Assembly: GCA_910574455.1 (NCBI GenBank)
Contig: CAJSYZ010000007.1
Location: 1,922,001 to 1,986,000, forward strand
Length of the DNA stretch: 64,000 nucleotides
From: Trichaptum fuscoviolaceum
Taxonomy: Eukaryota; Basidiomycota; Agaricomycetes; Hymenochaetales; Trichaptaceae
Direction: 5' to 3'
Each line of letters starts with the position of its first letter. The first letter of the stretch is position 1. Shown here piece after piece: positions 46,761 to 58,481 of this stretch. The position numbers and the translations under genes were made by a program. The notes beneath the pieces were generated by a model that made no database searches, was not told where the DNA came from, and saw only the letters and a list, made by a program, of their open reading frames with translations.

Positions 46761-48060
46761 AATAGTGAAATTTGCTTAAGGATGAGGGTAATGTCTTTGT
46801 TCTTTGCAAGAACAAATCTCACAGTCAGCGCCTGTGTCGTCCCTGTTGTGGGGCATTACTCTTGTGCATTGACACGCAAGCATTCTTTTGACAGGGCGGA
46901 TCTAAATAGCAAGGTTAGCCACCCTTTTTTCAAGTTCGCACCAATGCATCATGATACGGATAAGCCACTTGCAACCGCTAATCTGTGAGCGTCTGCTCTT
47001 GTTCTTTCCTGTTTGACCTTCATGATCATTCGGTTCTATCGGCTGCCAGTTCGCACCTCATCAATGCACAATCACTGGCTTTCACCGGTTGTGGGGCTGG
47101 GATGGAACATGCTACCTTAGCCATGGTTTGAGCATTAGTCACCGAAAGCTTACCTTCCCTCCACCCCGCTGATTGTCTCGATGATGTAAATCTGGTCGTT
47201 CCATCTAGGTTCTCCATCGCGCGCAGCACTGGCTCCAGGAGCGTCCGTCACCTTCACCCCAGTAACTGCAAGATTCTTCTCCAAGCTCTCTGCCGCGGGA
47301 GTTTCATCTGTACCATCATAGTCGAGAATAATTATACTTTCTGACGGGGACGCAGGTAGCAGGGTGGATGGTGGATCGTCCGCACACTATTCGGGAAGCA
47401 TAGCTTGAGGAATGTCCAATCCTTGTGGAAAGGCAAAAGTGGTGGGCACTGTATTTGACTTCAGTGTAAATCAATCACGTTGAACCTGATACAAAACTTC
47501 AAGTCTTATTACTTGTGCGTTTGCCTCCATTTTTCACGAAAGACCCCTGCACGTTGTCTATAGCAGCAGACTATGGAATTCTTCTGATCTTCGTGGGTGG
47601 CGGGAGGAGTTAGTACAAGCTTCGGTGGGCGCTCATCTTCACATGCACAATTGTAGGACCGCTGACTATGACTTTATAAGGAGGTACATCGGCCCCATCT
47701 ATCTTGCTTCTCCAGTGGATTGTGGTTAGTCTTGGATACAAAGTTCCATCTTCTTGATGCTCTGATTCACATACCCACCCACAGATTTACTTGATTTCTA
47801 TCACCACATGTACGGCGTTCAATGCTCATGCATGCGTTGATGAACTGCCATGATTTGAAACCGCACTGTAATTCCTTTGACCTATTTTGACTCATTTGGT
47901 TTACAACATTACTATCAAGCCTCGTTTACGCGACGAGGGGCCTGCATCCATATCTGAAATGATTACTTGACAGACGCTCTCACTGGAACTATAAGAATGG
48001 TCAGATATGCGTCCTATAAGCTCCATCGCAAGATACAGTCTCCTCCTAACCCCCAAGCTT
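46761..48060. other. Unresolved region between pseudogene and copy 5
   Basis: On the minus strand about 47410-47030 a stretch reads SESIIILDYDGTDETPAAES and onward to DGEPRWNDQIYIIETIS, which looks coding but unrecognised and without a start or clean exons. Otherwise nothing supported. Confidence 0.3.
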
Positions 48061-50766
48061 ATGCTGATAACATCGACCTCTCCGTCAACGCCCTCCATGC
48101 AAATAAAGGCCGAGAATGTCCTTGAGGTAGCATGTACAATCGCGCAACTTACAAAGGACGTGACGAACATTGCGAACATACCTTTTGCTTCACAGGCCGC
48201 ATCACTCGTTCTGTCCCTATTAGAAGTTGCAAAAGTAAGTGGCATGATCTATTGAATTAGCTCTATCCTTACACGCAAGCAGGGAGTCAAAGACAACGAG
48301 GATGTCCGCGTCCGGTTAGCTACTTCAGCTGGCTCTTATCTCGTCCGACTTCGCCCCTTCTTAGAGACGGCCGATAACGGACCAGAAGCACTCAAGAGAC
48401 AACTGGACGATTTCAACACGTGAGTACCTCTGGCCCGTTTTTTCAATCTTCACTGAGTTACTGCGGTGCGACAGGGCCTTACAGGGCCTCTCATCGGACC
48501 TGAAAGCATCAGGAAAGAAAAGGCTGTTTAAGAGAGTTTTTGGGAAGGAACGCATAACGACAAAGCTATTAGATCATGAAAGAGCTCTGCGTGACGCATA
48601 TGACGCTCTGATGGTAAGTAACGACTCACAGTTATTTCCATACCCTGTTGACGTTAGGAATATAGATGTGGACAGCACTGGATACGAACATAGCAATGCG
48701 AACACATCTTGTTCATCGTACAGAAACCATCGGCCTTGAAGAACAAACCTCTGACACCTTTGATGTACTCGTATTGCCTTCTATTCTTATTTTCCTCTAA
48801 CTAAAGTATCTCTAGGTTCGGAAATATAGTCAGAGAGATGTAAGGCTGAAAGGCCGCATAAATGCTGGCGCTGTTGCCTTCTTCGCTGATGCTGAGTTCG
48901 GGGAGGTCTGTTCCACGGGAGAGCGGGTTATTGTGAAGACGGTAGTGAGCAAGCAGGTACGGACAAAAATCATATGCGCGAGGTCTTTTGATAAAATTTT
49001 CTACATAGGAGCGAGATCAAGAGGCAAGAAGGTGGCAAAAGATATGGTGTGTCATTTGTTCCCAGCCTTCACTATCCCTTTTTAGACTTTCTCGCAGGCA
49101 CTCAAATGTACCACATCTGACTGGGTGTTCAAACGACCGATCTGCAAATCAGTTCATACTCTTTCATGATGATCTGTCTTGTACGGTACGGAACACACGG
49201 CAGATTAACAATTTGGCAGCATTTGTACAAGACACTTTCAAAAACCAAGACGTCTTTACTATTATTGATACATTAGTTGATTTCGTGAGTGTTTTTGAGA
49301 GGCACAATAGACTTGAAAATGACAAAGATTATGGACAGGTCAACGATGCACTTGTGAGTATATCGTTACTTTCTTTCCAGCTTTTCTCTGAGTGCATCTC
49401 TAGTCAGCCGTTAGGCACATTCAGTCCCAGTTGAATTTGAGCGAGAACGAGGCCGCTAGTCTCGCTAGCGTACGTAAACTCCCATCTCTGCTCCGTACAA
49501 ACTCAACTGACTATCTAGATCAGTTCACGAAGTATTCTGTCAGTCCTGATAGGCGAATCATCGCTATTCCTTTACTTCAAGATATAACTAAGTCAAATTA
49601 TGGTGTCTCGTGGCATGTTTTCGGGAGTCTTTTTCCTGATAGTGTACGCTTGTCAATTGTTATACTTTCTCTCATCTGACATGAAGCTTCTAGCGTGCAA
49701 GCGATACTTATGTGGGACGGTTCTTTGCGAACTTGGATAACGCATCTCAGCATAGCTCCCGTGTGCAGGTTCTTGATGAGGAACAGATAGAGAAATGGTC
49801 CCTGGTATTCAGTGCGAGGGAGCAGCTTCGGTTTTCGACTAATGGTGTTGAGAAGCCACAGCAATATGTTATGCCTCGATCTCGTCAGGCATACGTTGAT
49901 TACTCCCTTGAAATCAAGCCAGGCAGTTTTGGCTTGCTGGTTCCTGGAGAAGAATGGGACTACGCCTTTCAAACGGTGGGAAACCCCGTGACGGATGATA
50001 ACTTTCTTTTCTCGAGTCAGTCAATCCATGGCTTGGATGGTCGTGATAAGGTTGAATATGAGATAGTGTCTGATCGACCAAAGACGTAGGTCTCATATAT
50101 ATCATACCGTCTTTCATTGACTTTTATGCATAACATAGGTGGAAACTCGATCAAATGATTGAGGACTGCATTTTCTTTTATCGACACAAGCAAAAACTGA
50201 ACTGTGCTGTCGATCGGTCAATCCGGTTCCTCCAGCTCAATGCACCCAAAGAATGTGATGTAGATTTGTTGATCTTCGGTGGGCATACCTCTTTGCTGTT
50301 GTAACGTGAATCACTTACGACCTATAGCAGTTGTTAGCTCGGCACGATTTCGACATTATAAATATACCACGAGCGCTATTTCATCACCCAATTCCCCACA
50401 ATGGGACGGACAAATAGCTGATATCTATGCCGAACTTGAAGATCCGGCCAGTGATGAGCTGCGCTTCAGCCATTGCCTCCCCGGCCTCTGTCCTGACAAC
50501 TGTGTTCATCCCCTTGACAGCCGAGTTGGTATCAATCAGTTTTTGTGAGTTTTTATTATGATGCATCAACATTTCAACTCAATGTCTACAACAGTGAATA
50601 CATGCGTATTGAGTACATCACTATCCCTATTAAGAGACAACCCGATAGTGTGAAACCAGGAAAGACAAAGAAACATGGAGCCTCCAGATTCAAAGAATAT
50701 GAATCAATCATTGAGCAGCATATATCGAAAGAAGAGTACAAATTCCCCTGGAGTGAATGGCCATAG
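48061..50766 (+). CDS. MLKL-like helical domain plus kinase-like segment protein, copy 5
   Basis: Start chosen at ATG 48061 (MLITSTSPSTPSMQIKAENV) because it aligns with the starts of the sister copies; an in-frame ATG at 48007 is possible. Helical domain: ACTIAQLTKDVTNIANIPFA, SLVLSLLEVAKGVKDNEDVR, KKRLFKRVFGKER, HERALRDAYDALM, MWTALDTN. Kinase-like part: FFADAEFGEVCSTGERVIVK, ERDQEARRWQKIWHSNVPHL, FILFHDD. C-terminal part: YSVSPDRRIIAIPLLQDITK, KPQQYVMPRSRQAYVDYSLE, RSIRFLQLNAP, RFRHYKY, CLPGLCPDNCVHPLDSR, RIEYITIPIKR, ending EWP. All exon junctions I followed keep the frame. No HRD or DFG motif. Last member of the array on this side. Confidence 0.75.
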
Positions 50767-51352
50767 CTTTGCATAATGCCTGATGTCCTTTGCAGCCACA
50801 TCATTTGACAATTAATGTATTACAGTAGTATGTGCGAAGAAACTGATTGAAATTGTAAAAGCGGTTATTTTAACCCGTGTATGGCCGCTTACTGGTAGTA
50901 TAGGTTTCCTCCTGTGCATTGATTCTTCATATTTAAATTCAATACTTACAAGCTACGCAATCATAAACGAGGATTATTGTAGCTGTAACATCTACTCTTC
51001 AAATTTTCAGTTCCGCTATGCGAGGCAAGAAAATGGACATCTTATATAATGGTCAAACTCATGAATCCTTGAGTAAACATAGCCTGAGAGTACAACTTGG
51101 ACAAGAAATAGAACCTGGATGTTTCTATTATTTTCTCTAAGTGTATTAGCGTCTTTACAAACAGACTCTTTATTTTCGGCACATGGAAAGTCGACAAGCT
51201 TGGTGATTTCACAACCGCCACGGGCATTCCTCACTACAACCCTCATGAGGGCCGGCGTCGGTTGACGGGGATAATCATAACCGAATATCATAACCCAATA
51301 ATCCCTTCTCTTGACTCCTTTCAGTGGGGTTTGTACCGTATCATCGACTCCT
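50767..51352. other. Intergenic
   Basis: Holds the promoter of the next gene. A stretch near 51170-51300 is open but has no recognisable product. Confidence 0.4.
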
Positions 51353-52603
51353 ATGGGGACGGGTTGCAGAACAACGAGACTATGGATTCCTCATACCTTA
51401 GCCGATGGCTGTCGCCTAGCAGGTGACTTAGAGCAAGTCGATCCTGAGCAACCGACACGAGGGCGGAAAGTAGCTTTGGTGCGTATTACTCACAGTTGCG
51501 AAACATATGCTGAAATTGACTACATTATAGATACTTCATGGAACTATGGGGTATTTTGAACTCATGTATATCACTATGCGGTGCTGACAGCAGTGGAACA
51601 GGCATAAGGACTATCTATTTCAGAAGAAGCTCGCGAAAGCTCTTCCCATAGACTCATTTCGTTTCGACTTCAGGTGTGAACGTGATCCTTACCCTCAGGA
51701 ATGACGCATATTTATCTTGTTTTGTCCGTCAGAGGCTCTCATGAAACTGGAGGTGTTTGGAAAATGGGCGCTCTGCATGAAGACCTAGAGGATCTGGACG
51801 TCGTAGTCCAGTATCTCTCAAAGGAGTTTGGCTATGTAGTGGATTTGGTTGTTGGACATTCGCGGGGCAGCGTGGTTGCAATGCGTTGGTTATGTATCGC
51901 CGAGGAAGCAAAGCATGTTCGAGGCTTCGTGAATGTCTCTGGGCGCTACCGGATGGAGGTGAGTTGGCTCTTCAATTACGCTATTGAGGAGATAGTCATA
52001 AATGGGAAGGTTATCGAAGAAAATACACTGTGCGTTCTATCTTCTTAGTGAGATTGAATTTCGGCTGAAAGGGTTGCAGACCTCGATGCAGTCTACAAAC
52101 CTTCATTTGAATCACAAGGGTACCATGAGTGGAAGGTCAACGTAGCGCGAAAGCTGGTTGTCGGTCGCATATACCCGCAAGACATGGATGAATTTGCCTC
52201 TTGGGACTCATCCCTGGTATGGGATAGGTTTCCCTCCCGTACCCATGTCTTAACATTGCATGGATTGAAAGACCAGACGGTCCCACCGTACGTAAATCCC
52301 TTGTTAAATTGTTGTGCAACTTGATAACTCGCCCTTACTAGGTACGACGCCATCATTTATGCAAGAGCATTGGGCGGACGTAGTCCTGGAACACATAGTC
52401 TACACTTCATAGAAGATGGAGACCATAACTTCTCCGCTGTGAGTCTATTACCAAGATATTTCCAAGAGTTGTCCATAATGACGATTTTGTCTTCATAGCA
52501 TCGTGATGAAGTGGTGGAAACTATCACGAGTTGGTGGTCTGCAGTAGAAGGAGAAGCTTTACAAACAGGCATATGGAATCAAGGGATTAGAGGAAAGCTG
52601 TAG
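51353..52603 (+). CDS. Alpha/beta hydrolase (serine aminopeptidase S33-like)
   Basis: Multi-exon hydrolase, about 290 residues. Order: WIPHTLADGCRLAGDLEQVD, then RGRKVAL, spliced to ILHGTMGHKDYLFQKKLAKA (oxyanion HG), IDSFRFDFRGSHETGGVWKM, VVGHSRGSVVAMRW (nucleophile elbow with catalytic Ser), GFVNVSGRYRM, VLTLHGLKDQTVPP (acid) and FIEDGDHNFS (His). It ends GIRGKL before the TAG at 52601. Start at ATG 51353 because it opens the frame just before the conserved IPH...DG segment. The family occurs in most fungi, often annotated as S33-type or esterase-like; substrate unknown. Not closely related to the two hydrolases near 28-31 kb. Confidence 0.85.
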
Positions 52604-52785
52604 ATCTTACTACATTATTTGTCTGTTTGTTACAAAGTATATTATCTGGAAGCTTACTTATTGATCATGCGTAAGTGACACTCCGAGTCTGAGCTGCGCC
52701 GTGGGAACCCGGTCATCACTGGCACTCTCTCGTTTTCCGACTTTCTCTCCTACCCTTCCTACGACATCAACGACATTCGCCCCCG

Positions 52786-54726
52786 ATGGCGGTGGCCACA
52801 CGCACCAATGCCATTGCTACTGTTATATGTCTACTTTCTCTAAGAGTTCTTGCACATAAGCATCACGACGAGCTGACGGAAGAGGAGGCGAATGCTCCTG
52901 TGGACGCTGTGCTATGGATCCATATGGCGTTGCAGGCTGCGGTTTGGGGTGTCCTCTTTCCTATTGGCATGGTCTTGGGCATGAGCCGAAGTCGGTGGCA
53001 TGTACCACTGCAGGTAAGCTACGCTAGCACTCTTATGTTGGATTCGCGGCCCTGACGGACATGTTGCAGAGTGTCGGGTTTGCGCTCACGATTGCTGGCT
53101 ACCTACTTGGCCATTCACATAAAGGGCGCGCATTCCTGCCATCAGTGCATGGATCATTTGCGAAGTTTCTGTACCTTCCGATATCAGCGCAGTTGGCTCT
53201 GGGTATCTACCTGAAAATGCACATTCACGAACAGACAATCCGTCCCTGGGCAGTGAAAGCCCACGGGATACTAGGGAAATCGTATCCTATCATCGGATGG
53301 ACGCAAATGCTGTTTGGATCTGCTACTTTCTTTGGATATTGTCGCGGAGGTCATCTGGGTCAATGTCTGGCACACTATATTATGGTATGTCCAGTCGGAA
53401 GTGACTGTAGTATTTACCTTCATCTTACACGCGGATTCAACAGGGGAGCGGATTCATCGCGTACGGTATCATCATGGCAATTATGATGGTTGCAGGGGAG
53501 GCTTGGGTTAGGCGCAGCGGGCGAAGCCCAGAGTGGTGGGATTCCTGGGTAATCATGCTTTGGGTAAGCGAGTGCTCTTCTGGCATGTTGCCAATCAGCT
53601 GAATGAGCATTTTATACAGGGAATTGGTGAGCTGAATGAAGGGAAGTATATGATAGCTCTGCTGACATTGATGTTTGAATAGTTAATACGTTCACCGAGC
53701 ACCACGGCGGAAAGTGGTCTGCCAAGGACATGCAACATACGTGAGCGAAACTGCTTCATGTAGATTCGCTTGATAATAATTGTTTCTGCAGGTCTCTCGG
53801 AGTGCTTTGTACGTGTCTGACAATTCGAAGGTAGACTCGATCTAACATCGTCTTCAGGGTGGACTGGAGGCGCACTGGGAATTTGGCTTTCGCGAAAGAA
53901 TCAGCGAAGTGTTGTGCCTTCTCTCATGTATGTTGTCTGGATTTCCATTCTGTTCTGTCTCGCTAATCCTTTATCAGCATTATTATGACAGGTTGGGCTA
54001 TGTCCGAACACGCACAAGCCCTGATGATCTCCACAAAAGTACACGCTGCCTTTGGATACGTTCTCATGCTTGCAGGTCTCGCGCGTTTAATTGAAGTCTG
54101 CTTCATTGTACCAAGCTTCGAGAAACAAGAACCTGCCGCAGATAGTGATCGCCATAGCGAACAAACGCTGGCGGGCCCCGGGCCCGAGAACCCTCGACTC
54201 ACCATGGTGCAAGCTTTCCGACACTTGCCTCCTTTCGTGAGTGTTTTCTTACAACGATATTTCTTTGTCTGACGTCCATTATCTAGCTTCTTGCCGCTGC
54301 AGGGTGAGTTTGAAAAACATCGCAGACGGGATCCAGTGCTGATCATCATCACAGGCTTTTGTTCATGTCTGCTACCGACGAAGAGTTAGACTTTGTCCAC
54401 GACAACGAGATGGACCATGTTACATATGTTTTAATAATGCTCAGGTCAGTGTTTGAGTTACATTTTCCTTCAAGCTCTTAGATCTTATGCTTTCTCTACG
54501 CAGTCTTGCCTTCACTATCTATGTGTTTGTCTTACTGTTGATAAACATGTGGGGTACTACCGGACGCAACTCGATTTCTGCAACTGTCGCTCACTCACAA
54601 GGTTCCCAAGAAGATGGTTTAGAACTCGACAAGTGGTACCAGCGCGTCCCCGTAGGAGAAACAGACGCAGATCCTCTCTCTCCTCAGTTTGTTATTGGGG
54701 AGCATGACACAGAACGAGATCCTTAA
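52786..54726 (+). CDS. YTP1-like multi-pass membrane protein
   Basis: Membrane protein of about 500 residues with an N-terminal signal-like segment ([20 protein letters not shown]) and roughly nine to eleven hydrophobic segments. The first part ([20 protein letters not shown], then [20 protein letters not shown]) looks like a cytochrome b561/DOMON-type four-helix unit with several His that could bind haem. The second part matches the YTP1 C-terminal region ([77 protein letters not shown]). Short introns begin at 53014, about 53386, and later. It ends in an acidic hydrophilic tail. YTP1 proteins are fungal, of unknown role, likely in secretory-pathway or mitochondrial membranes. Confidence 0.85.
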
Positions 54727-55246
54727 AATCATTTGGATAGTGTTTGTTTACCACCTGTAGCTCTTCCTTAGCATTTCGCATTTGTAATGGTTTGCGTGCA
54801 AGATAAGTAATTGATATTGGTTCTAACCTACTAATGTAAAGCGATGAATAATGCAATATGCAGTAAAATTCGTGAAATAGCAAGAGAAGACGCCTTGGAA
54901 GTCCCCAGTATAAATGAATGAGAAGAGAGAAAAGCTGCAGAGTACAAGATAATGCATAAGCAGAGAGACCATTGATGGGGTATGAGAATTGGTGAGAGAT
55001 GAAGGGAAGGAGTGTTCCAAGGCTACGGACAAGGGTGTTAATGCGTACACAGAATAGATAAAAAGAACGGAGGGAGGTGCGCGATAGCCGACCTAAGCAG
55101 AGGCAAAGAGAGATCCAGTACATACAAACCGAAAGAGCGTGTGAGAGCGTTGGCAAGCAAGAAGAAAAGACGTAGTTGATGACGGCTGCAAATGTAGCAA
55201 GAAGAATGGGAGCCCCAAAGATTTATGCTTGACAAACGAAAACGAA
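54727..55246. other. Convergent intergenic region
   Basis: Lies between two 3' ends. Only pyrimidine-rich low-value frames. Confidence 0.45.
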
Positions 55247-57620
55247 TCACATAATAGTGCATCTGCAGCATCCCACGTCTTCCTCCTCCTGCACGACGCG
55301 CTGTACGGGAGGACTGGGGGGGGCATCCATTGAAGCCAGCTTGGGTTCGAGCGATGGCTTTGTGTAGTGCGCGAATGGGGCAGGTGAGGGTGGTCGAGAA
55401 TCTCGCCGGCGGGCAGTCGACGGTCGGGGGTCGGTAGCCAGCGGGTGCGAGAGCTCGGCGTCCTCTCGTGCAGGCGACTCGGATGAGCGCTTCGCGGGCG
55501 CTGTGGACGGCATTTGGCCAAACTCGTCCATGGGGATAGATTCTCCGGGATTCGGGTCTCGTCGTATTCGGCGCTTGGTGGGATCGTAGCCAAAGGTCCC
55601 GGGCGCCTGGAGAGCCGTTGTCAGACGGTGCAGCAGTACGAGACCTAGGAAGAGAACTTACTGGAGGAATCCTCTCTTCCGACTCTCGCCTTTTAGGCTG
55701 TGGAAGCCCATTCGCCTCTTCGTACTGATCCTCTAATCCCATCTTTCGAGCGACCACGGGTAGTACAACCTAAAAGACGCTGTCAATAGAGCTATTTCTG
55801 CGAGAAAACAAACCGCACTCACATCGTCCCAGTTTCCATTCTTCTTCGGTTGCGTCCATGATGGGATGGCATCGGCGTCGTCCGGAACGTTTGGATATGC
55901 CGCCGACGACCGCACATTTATCGCAGACTTGGACCGTTTCTGCGCGACAGCTTGTTTCAGTTTCTTATTACCAGCTGGAGACACAGGCGACTTCGCACGT
56001 CCGCGTTTCTGCGCTACAGATAAAGACTGTGACTGCGCTTGCGGTGTAGTCGCAGAAACGGACGGCCGTATACGCCCAGGCGGTGCCGAGGATGTCGACG
56101 CAGTCAACGATTCCGGGGGTTCGGACGCTGAGCGGTTCGTGTACGCCGGCTTCTGTGTCGCGCGGGGAATTTGCGAGTCGAGTCGCGGTCGTTGGGTAGG
56201 CAATTGTGGGGAATGTTGCGCTGCTGTCGGTGTCGCCGTTGAATCTGAGTGATTTGATGCACTTGTGTACGTCCGCTCCGGAATTTGTTCGAGTCCATGC
56301 TCCGTATCGTCTTCTCTATCCAGTTCTCTTGGCCATTCTTCCCTACTCCTACTCGGATCACGCGTTTCTCGGTCAGTTTCCAGCTCAGTATCCACCTCCA
56401 TATCCGTCAATGGCGCCTCATCTAGAACCATCCCTGTCCGTGGATCGTAATCGTCAAAGACCACGCTCTCCCTATTGCCTATGCTCTCCGCCCTTCGGCG
56501 TCTCCCGATAGCAGGACCTACCTTCGTCGCCTGCCGATGCCGATGCCCATAGTTCGCAATCTCCAGCATTTCCATGCGATTCCCAATACGCAGCTCACCC
56601 ACACCTCCATTGCGGGACAGATCGCCGCGATACCAGTGCTCGAATGGCCTTTCTTCCTCTTCCGAGGGACGCGGCACGGGTTCGGCATCAGACACGAGTG
56701 AAGACGTATAGGAGTGAGCTGAGAAGGGAGGTGCTTCATTCATGATTCCATTCTGTCGAGACTGGTGTGGGACTGAGACGGACGAACGCGACGAAGCATA
56801 GTGGCCATTCTCATATACCTGCCAGCCATCAGGCCCGTGTTCGGGTGCCAGATACCCTAAATCTCGGCCTTGTCCATTCCGGATATCCGCTTTATCTTTA
56901 TGCACGCCGCCGTTAACATTGTTCGATGAGCCGGCCCGCAGATTGGATGCGTTTACTTTTGGTATTCGCGTGGGTTTACTGTTCGCCTCCGGCGCTTGCG
57001 CTTTAGTTAGGGGTAAGGCCGGAGAGTTAGAGCGTGATGATGCAGGTGTGGGGAGCGCGTTCGCCATCGCGTTCATGTTCGAGCTCGTCGTTGCGCCACT
57101 GGACGACGTGCTTTCAGATACGACCAATGGACCCGGGTGTTCATATGGATACGGTTGGGAATACGTTCGCGACCGTTTCCTGTTTCCTGCGGTGTCGGGT
57201 GCCTTTGCTGATGCCTTTGATGAGGGCGTGTTTGTTGATGAGTGGTTAGAGTAATCAGCAAACGGGCGCGAGTAGTTGAGGCTGGGACGCGGGATTGCGC
57301 TGGGCTTGTCCGTCGGTGCGTTGGTGCTGGTTGTGCTCGACGGCGTCCCTGCCCGTTTTGACGTCTTGCTGCTGCTGGTCCTGCTGCTGGAGCCAATCTG
57401 CGGATACGACTGTGTGGCCTCGTCGGACGACTGAATGGAGGTGGAGGACATGCGCTTTGAGATGGCTCGGCTCTCGCTTTCGAGCCCTTTTATACGATTA
57501 GATGTGTTGTCAATTGATAATTGATTGCAGAGTAAACATACGTTTTCGAAGCGTAGGCACAATCTGCTCATCCCACGAGAGATTTGGCAGCGCAGAGGTC
57601 GCAGTCGCAGTCATGGTCAT
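55247..57620 (-). CDS. Disordered Ser/Thr-rich protein with C-terminal CaaX box
   Basis: Starts MTMTATATSALPNLSWDEQI (ATG 57620; 57614 also possible). A first intron (about 57490-57540) leads into a long Ser/Thr/Pro-rich exon of about 560 residues with nuclear-type basic runs (GNKKLKQAVAQKRSK). Then SWTQPKKNGNWDD is spliced to VVLPVVARKMGLEDQYEEAN, a short block that seems conserved in fungi, then SEERIPP joined to APGTFGYDPTKRRIRRDPNP, and a final disordered stretch ending EEDVGCCRCTIM. CTIM fits a CaaX prenylation signal, with the preceding Cys residues candidates for palmitoylation, which would place it at a membrane. No enzymatic domain. Function unknown. Confidence 0.8.
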
Positions 57621-58481
57621 CGCTCAAAGCGCGTCGTCGACGTAGATGGCACCAGACGAATATGATGTCCACCGTTCAACTTCAGCATGCAGCAAACCTC
57701 TGTCCACTCCAGGTCCTTGGGCGCGATAGCAATAATGATTTCTACCGCAATTGAACAAATAAGAGAGATGCGAGACAGAGAGAAACAGAGTGGAAGAAGG
57801 GCAGAACGACGAGCAGCAAGAGGCAAACGATGGACAGAGAGCTGGGACGTGCTAACGGAGTAAGTCTGCGGCTTAGCGGTCGGGCACAAACATGCACAAG
57901 CAAATGCTGGAATGCCTCCGGAGCGCGCGCTGACCGCCAAAAAAATCAAGAAAAATCCAAGAAAAACTGGGATGAATATCTCGAGGAGAGTAGGAGAAAG
58001 GCAGAAGACTGGGATACCAAGGAAGGAGGAATTTTATTGAGAATGTGGATGGCACGCTTGAGTGTATGTGAAAGAGAGCTTTCGCGTGAGATATGCCGTT
58101 TCATTAGGTACTCTACTAGCATGCATTCCGCAGATCCATTACAATTAGACAAATACTTGGGCCATCTCATTGCTTTTTGCCTCTGACCTCCATCCCATAT
58201 TATAAGAAAATATTCTCTACAAAATAGTCGGCAACAATGTGCATTGCGTCGGATGCGACAAATGGGGCGGAATGTATTGGGCAGCTGCGTGAGATAGTAT
58301 CCTGATCAGGCGGCCAGGTCGTTCCGCTCAACCTCCAGGACAACGAACACGTTAACCACGACAGCGACGGCGACAAAGTCCTCTTTATTCTTTTTATTAC
58401 TATTCGACTTTCTCGGCCGCATTGTATCTCTCGCATTCGTTCGAACTTCTTGTAAACTAACTCCTTATCTTTCTGAACACA
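57621..58481. other. Divergent intergenic region
   Basis: Promoters of the CaaX protein (minus) and the NDPK-fold protein (plus). A plus-strand frame at 57830..58186 is charged, with no conserved features; I do not call it a gene. Confidence 0.45.

Noticed and set aside
34385..50766. Active protein kinases
   Set aside because: Only N-lobe-like features are visible; no HRD catalytic loop or DFG motif follows in any copy.
57830..58186. Charged 118-codon frame in the divergent promoter region
   Set aside because: No conserved features; it lies in the promoter and 5' leader region of two real genes and has an overlapping frame on the other strand.
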